DNA of 6,958 nt from CAYWNK01 sp047639615 (lineage in GTDB: Bacteria; Planctomycetota; UBA1135; GCA-002686595): positions 1-6,958 of the forward strand of contig JBLIOL010000290.1 of assembly GCA_047639615.1 (NCBI GenBank), written 5' to 3'. The translations under genes and the position numbers were made by a program. Positions 6,536 to 6,958 of this stretch are shown here, piece by piece (the first letter of the stretch is position 1; each line of letters begins with the position of its first letter). The notes under the pieces are model-generated. The model had not been told where the DNA came from and did no database searches. It worked only from the letters and a program-made list of their open reading frames with translations.

Positions 6536-6564
6536 GCCCATTGGCCCCCAAGGGCAAATGGGGC
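6536..6564. promoter_or_regulatory. Nested hairpin between the sulfatase and kinase starts
   Basis: CCCATT (6537-6542) pairs with AATGGG (6557-6562); after a G/A mismatch, GCCC (6544-6547) pairs with GGGC (6552-6555) around the loop CCAA. If G6563 is bulged, G6536-C6564 adds another pair. It ends 25 bp before the kinase ATG and lies about 75 bp from the sulfatase ATG, so it may be an operator or a structured kinase leader. The rest of the divergent region 6463-6589 is GC-rich with a CG-alternating run near 6495-6502; I could not identify promoter boxes. Confidence 0.35.
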
Positions 6565-6589
6565 GGGTTCCGCTGCGTACCGACCACCC

Positions 6590-6958
6590 ATGACCCTCTG
6601 CCCCAACTGCAGCCAAGCCCTGGAAGAGGGCACACGCTTCTGCCCTTCCTGTGGCATCAAAATCGGCGAGGGCGTAGCGGAGCAAGGCAGCCTGCTGGGC
6701 ACGACCCTGAACGGCAAGTACCGGGTCATCTCCGAACTCGGCACCGGCGCCATGGGTACGGTCTACCTGGGCGAACACCTGAGCCTGAAGAAGCAGGTAG
6801 CGCTCAAGGTACTGCACACGGATCTGCAGATCGGCCAGGAAGCCCTCGTACGCTTCCAACGTGAGGGCATCGCCGCCGGCAAGTTCAACCACCCCGGTGC
6901 GATTCAGATCTTCGACTTCGACGTGGAGGGCAAGGACACCTGGTACCTGGCCATGGAG
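6590..6958 (+). CDS. Zinc-ribbon Ser/Thr protein kinase, N-terminal part (cut by the window edge)
   Basis: This is the first 123 codons of a bacterial eukaryotic-type (Hanks-type) protein kinase, open to the right edge with no stop. Residues 4-21 form a zinc ribbon with C-P-N-C (4-7) and C-P-S-C-G (18-22), a common N-terminal module in bacterial regulatory proteins. The kinase domain begins near residue 42 (G-K-Y-R-V). It has the glycine-rich loop G-T-G-A-M-G (51-56), the ATP-binding Lys73 in V-A-L-K-V, and the probable alpha-C Glu92 in F-Q-R-E. The catalytic loop (H-R-D) and DFG motifs would lie beyond the window. The start is set by the zinc ribbon, which begins three residues after this ATG; upstream bases are CCACCC with no Shine-Dalgarno. 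It is divergent from the sulfatase. Targets are unknown. Confidence 0.92.
   Translation, partial: MTLCPNCSQALEEGTRFCPSCGIKIGEGVAEQGSLLGTTLNGKYRVISELGTGAMGTVYLGEHLSLKKQVALKVLHTDLQIGQEALVRFQREGIAAGKFNHPGAIQIFDFDVEGKDTWYLAME

Overview
The window is GC-rich bacterial DNA with six protein-coding genes, five complete and one cut by the right edge. It combines an exported PQQ sugar dehydrogenase fused to a diheme cytochrome c, a secreted formylglycine-type sulfatase, a lipoprotein, and a Ser/Thr kinase behind a zinc ribbon. None of the starts has a Shine-Dalgarno sequence. Together these suggest a Planctomycetota-like or similar Gram-negative environmental bacterium. That assignment is inference; there is no rRNA or marker gene to confirm it.

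Layout. 64-2172 (-): PQQ-dependent sugar dehydrogenase / diheme cytochrome c fusion. 2173-2412: divergent intergenic region with two inverted repeats. 2413-3219 (+): sterol desaturase / fatty acid hydroxylase family membrane protein. 3262-4155 (+): exported tandem-domain rhodanese (sulfurtransferase), read through an in-frame UGA. 4155-4228: two hairpins, the second terminator-like. 4229-4984 (+): predicted lipoprotein of unknown function. 4987-6462 (-): sulfatase, convergent with the lipoprotein and only 2 bp away. 6463-6589: divergent intergenic region with a hairpin. 6590-6958 (+): start of a zinc-ribbon Ser/Thr protein kinase, open at the right edge. There are no RNA genes, CRISPR arrays, insertion sequences or tRNAs that I can see.

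The main discovery is at 4027-4029. A conventional gene caller would stop the rhodanese at this TGA, at 255 residues. The same frame continues without a break for 41 more codons. Those codons encode exactly the missing end of the catalytic rhodanese domain: active-site loop x-G-S-G-Q-R-S-S, then the R-N-Y-D-G-S-W signature. The TGA sits at the position of the catalytic cysteine. Eleven bases after it lies a hairpin with nine base pairs, a GGU loop and a bulged U (4041-4062), which has the geometry of a bacterial SECIS element. The best reading is a selenoprotein: a secreted thiosulfate/mercaptopyruvate-type sulfurtransferase with selenocysteine (residue 256) as its nucleophile. The predicted full length is 297 residues.

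The genes do not form an obvious single pathway. Five of the six products are predicted to be exported or membrane-embedded, so most of the window is concerned with the cell envelope. The desaturase and the selenocysteine rhodanese may be co-transcribed (42-bp gap).
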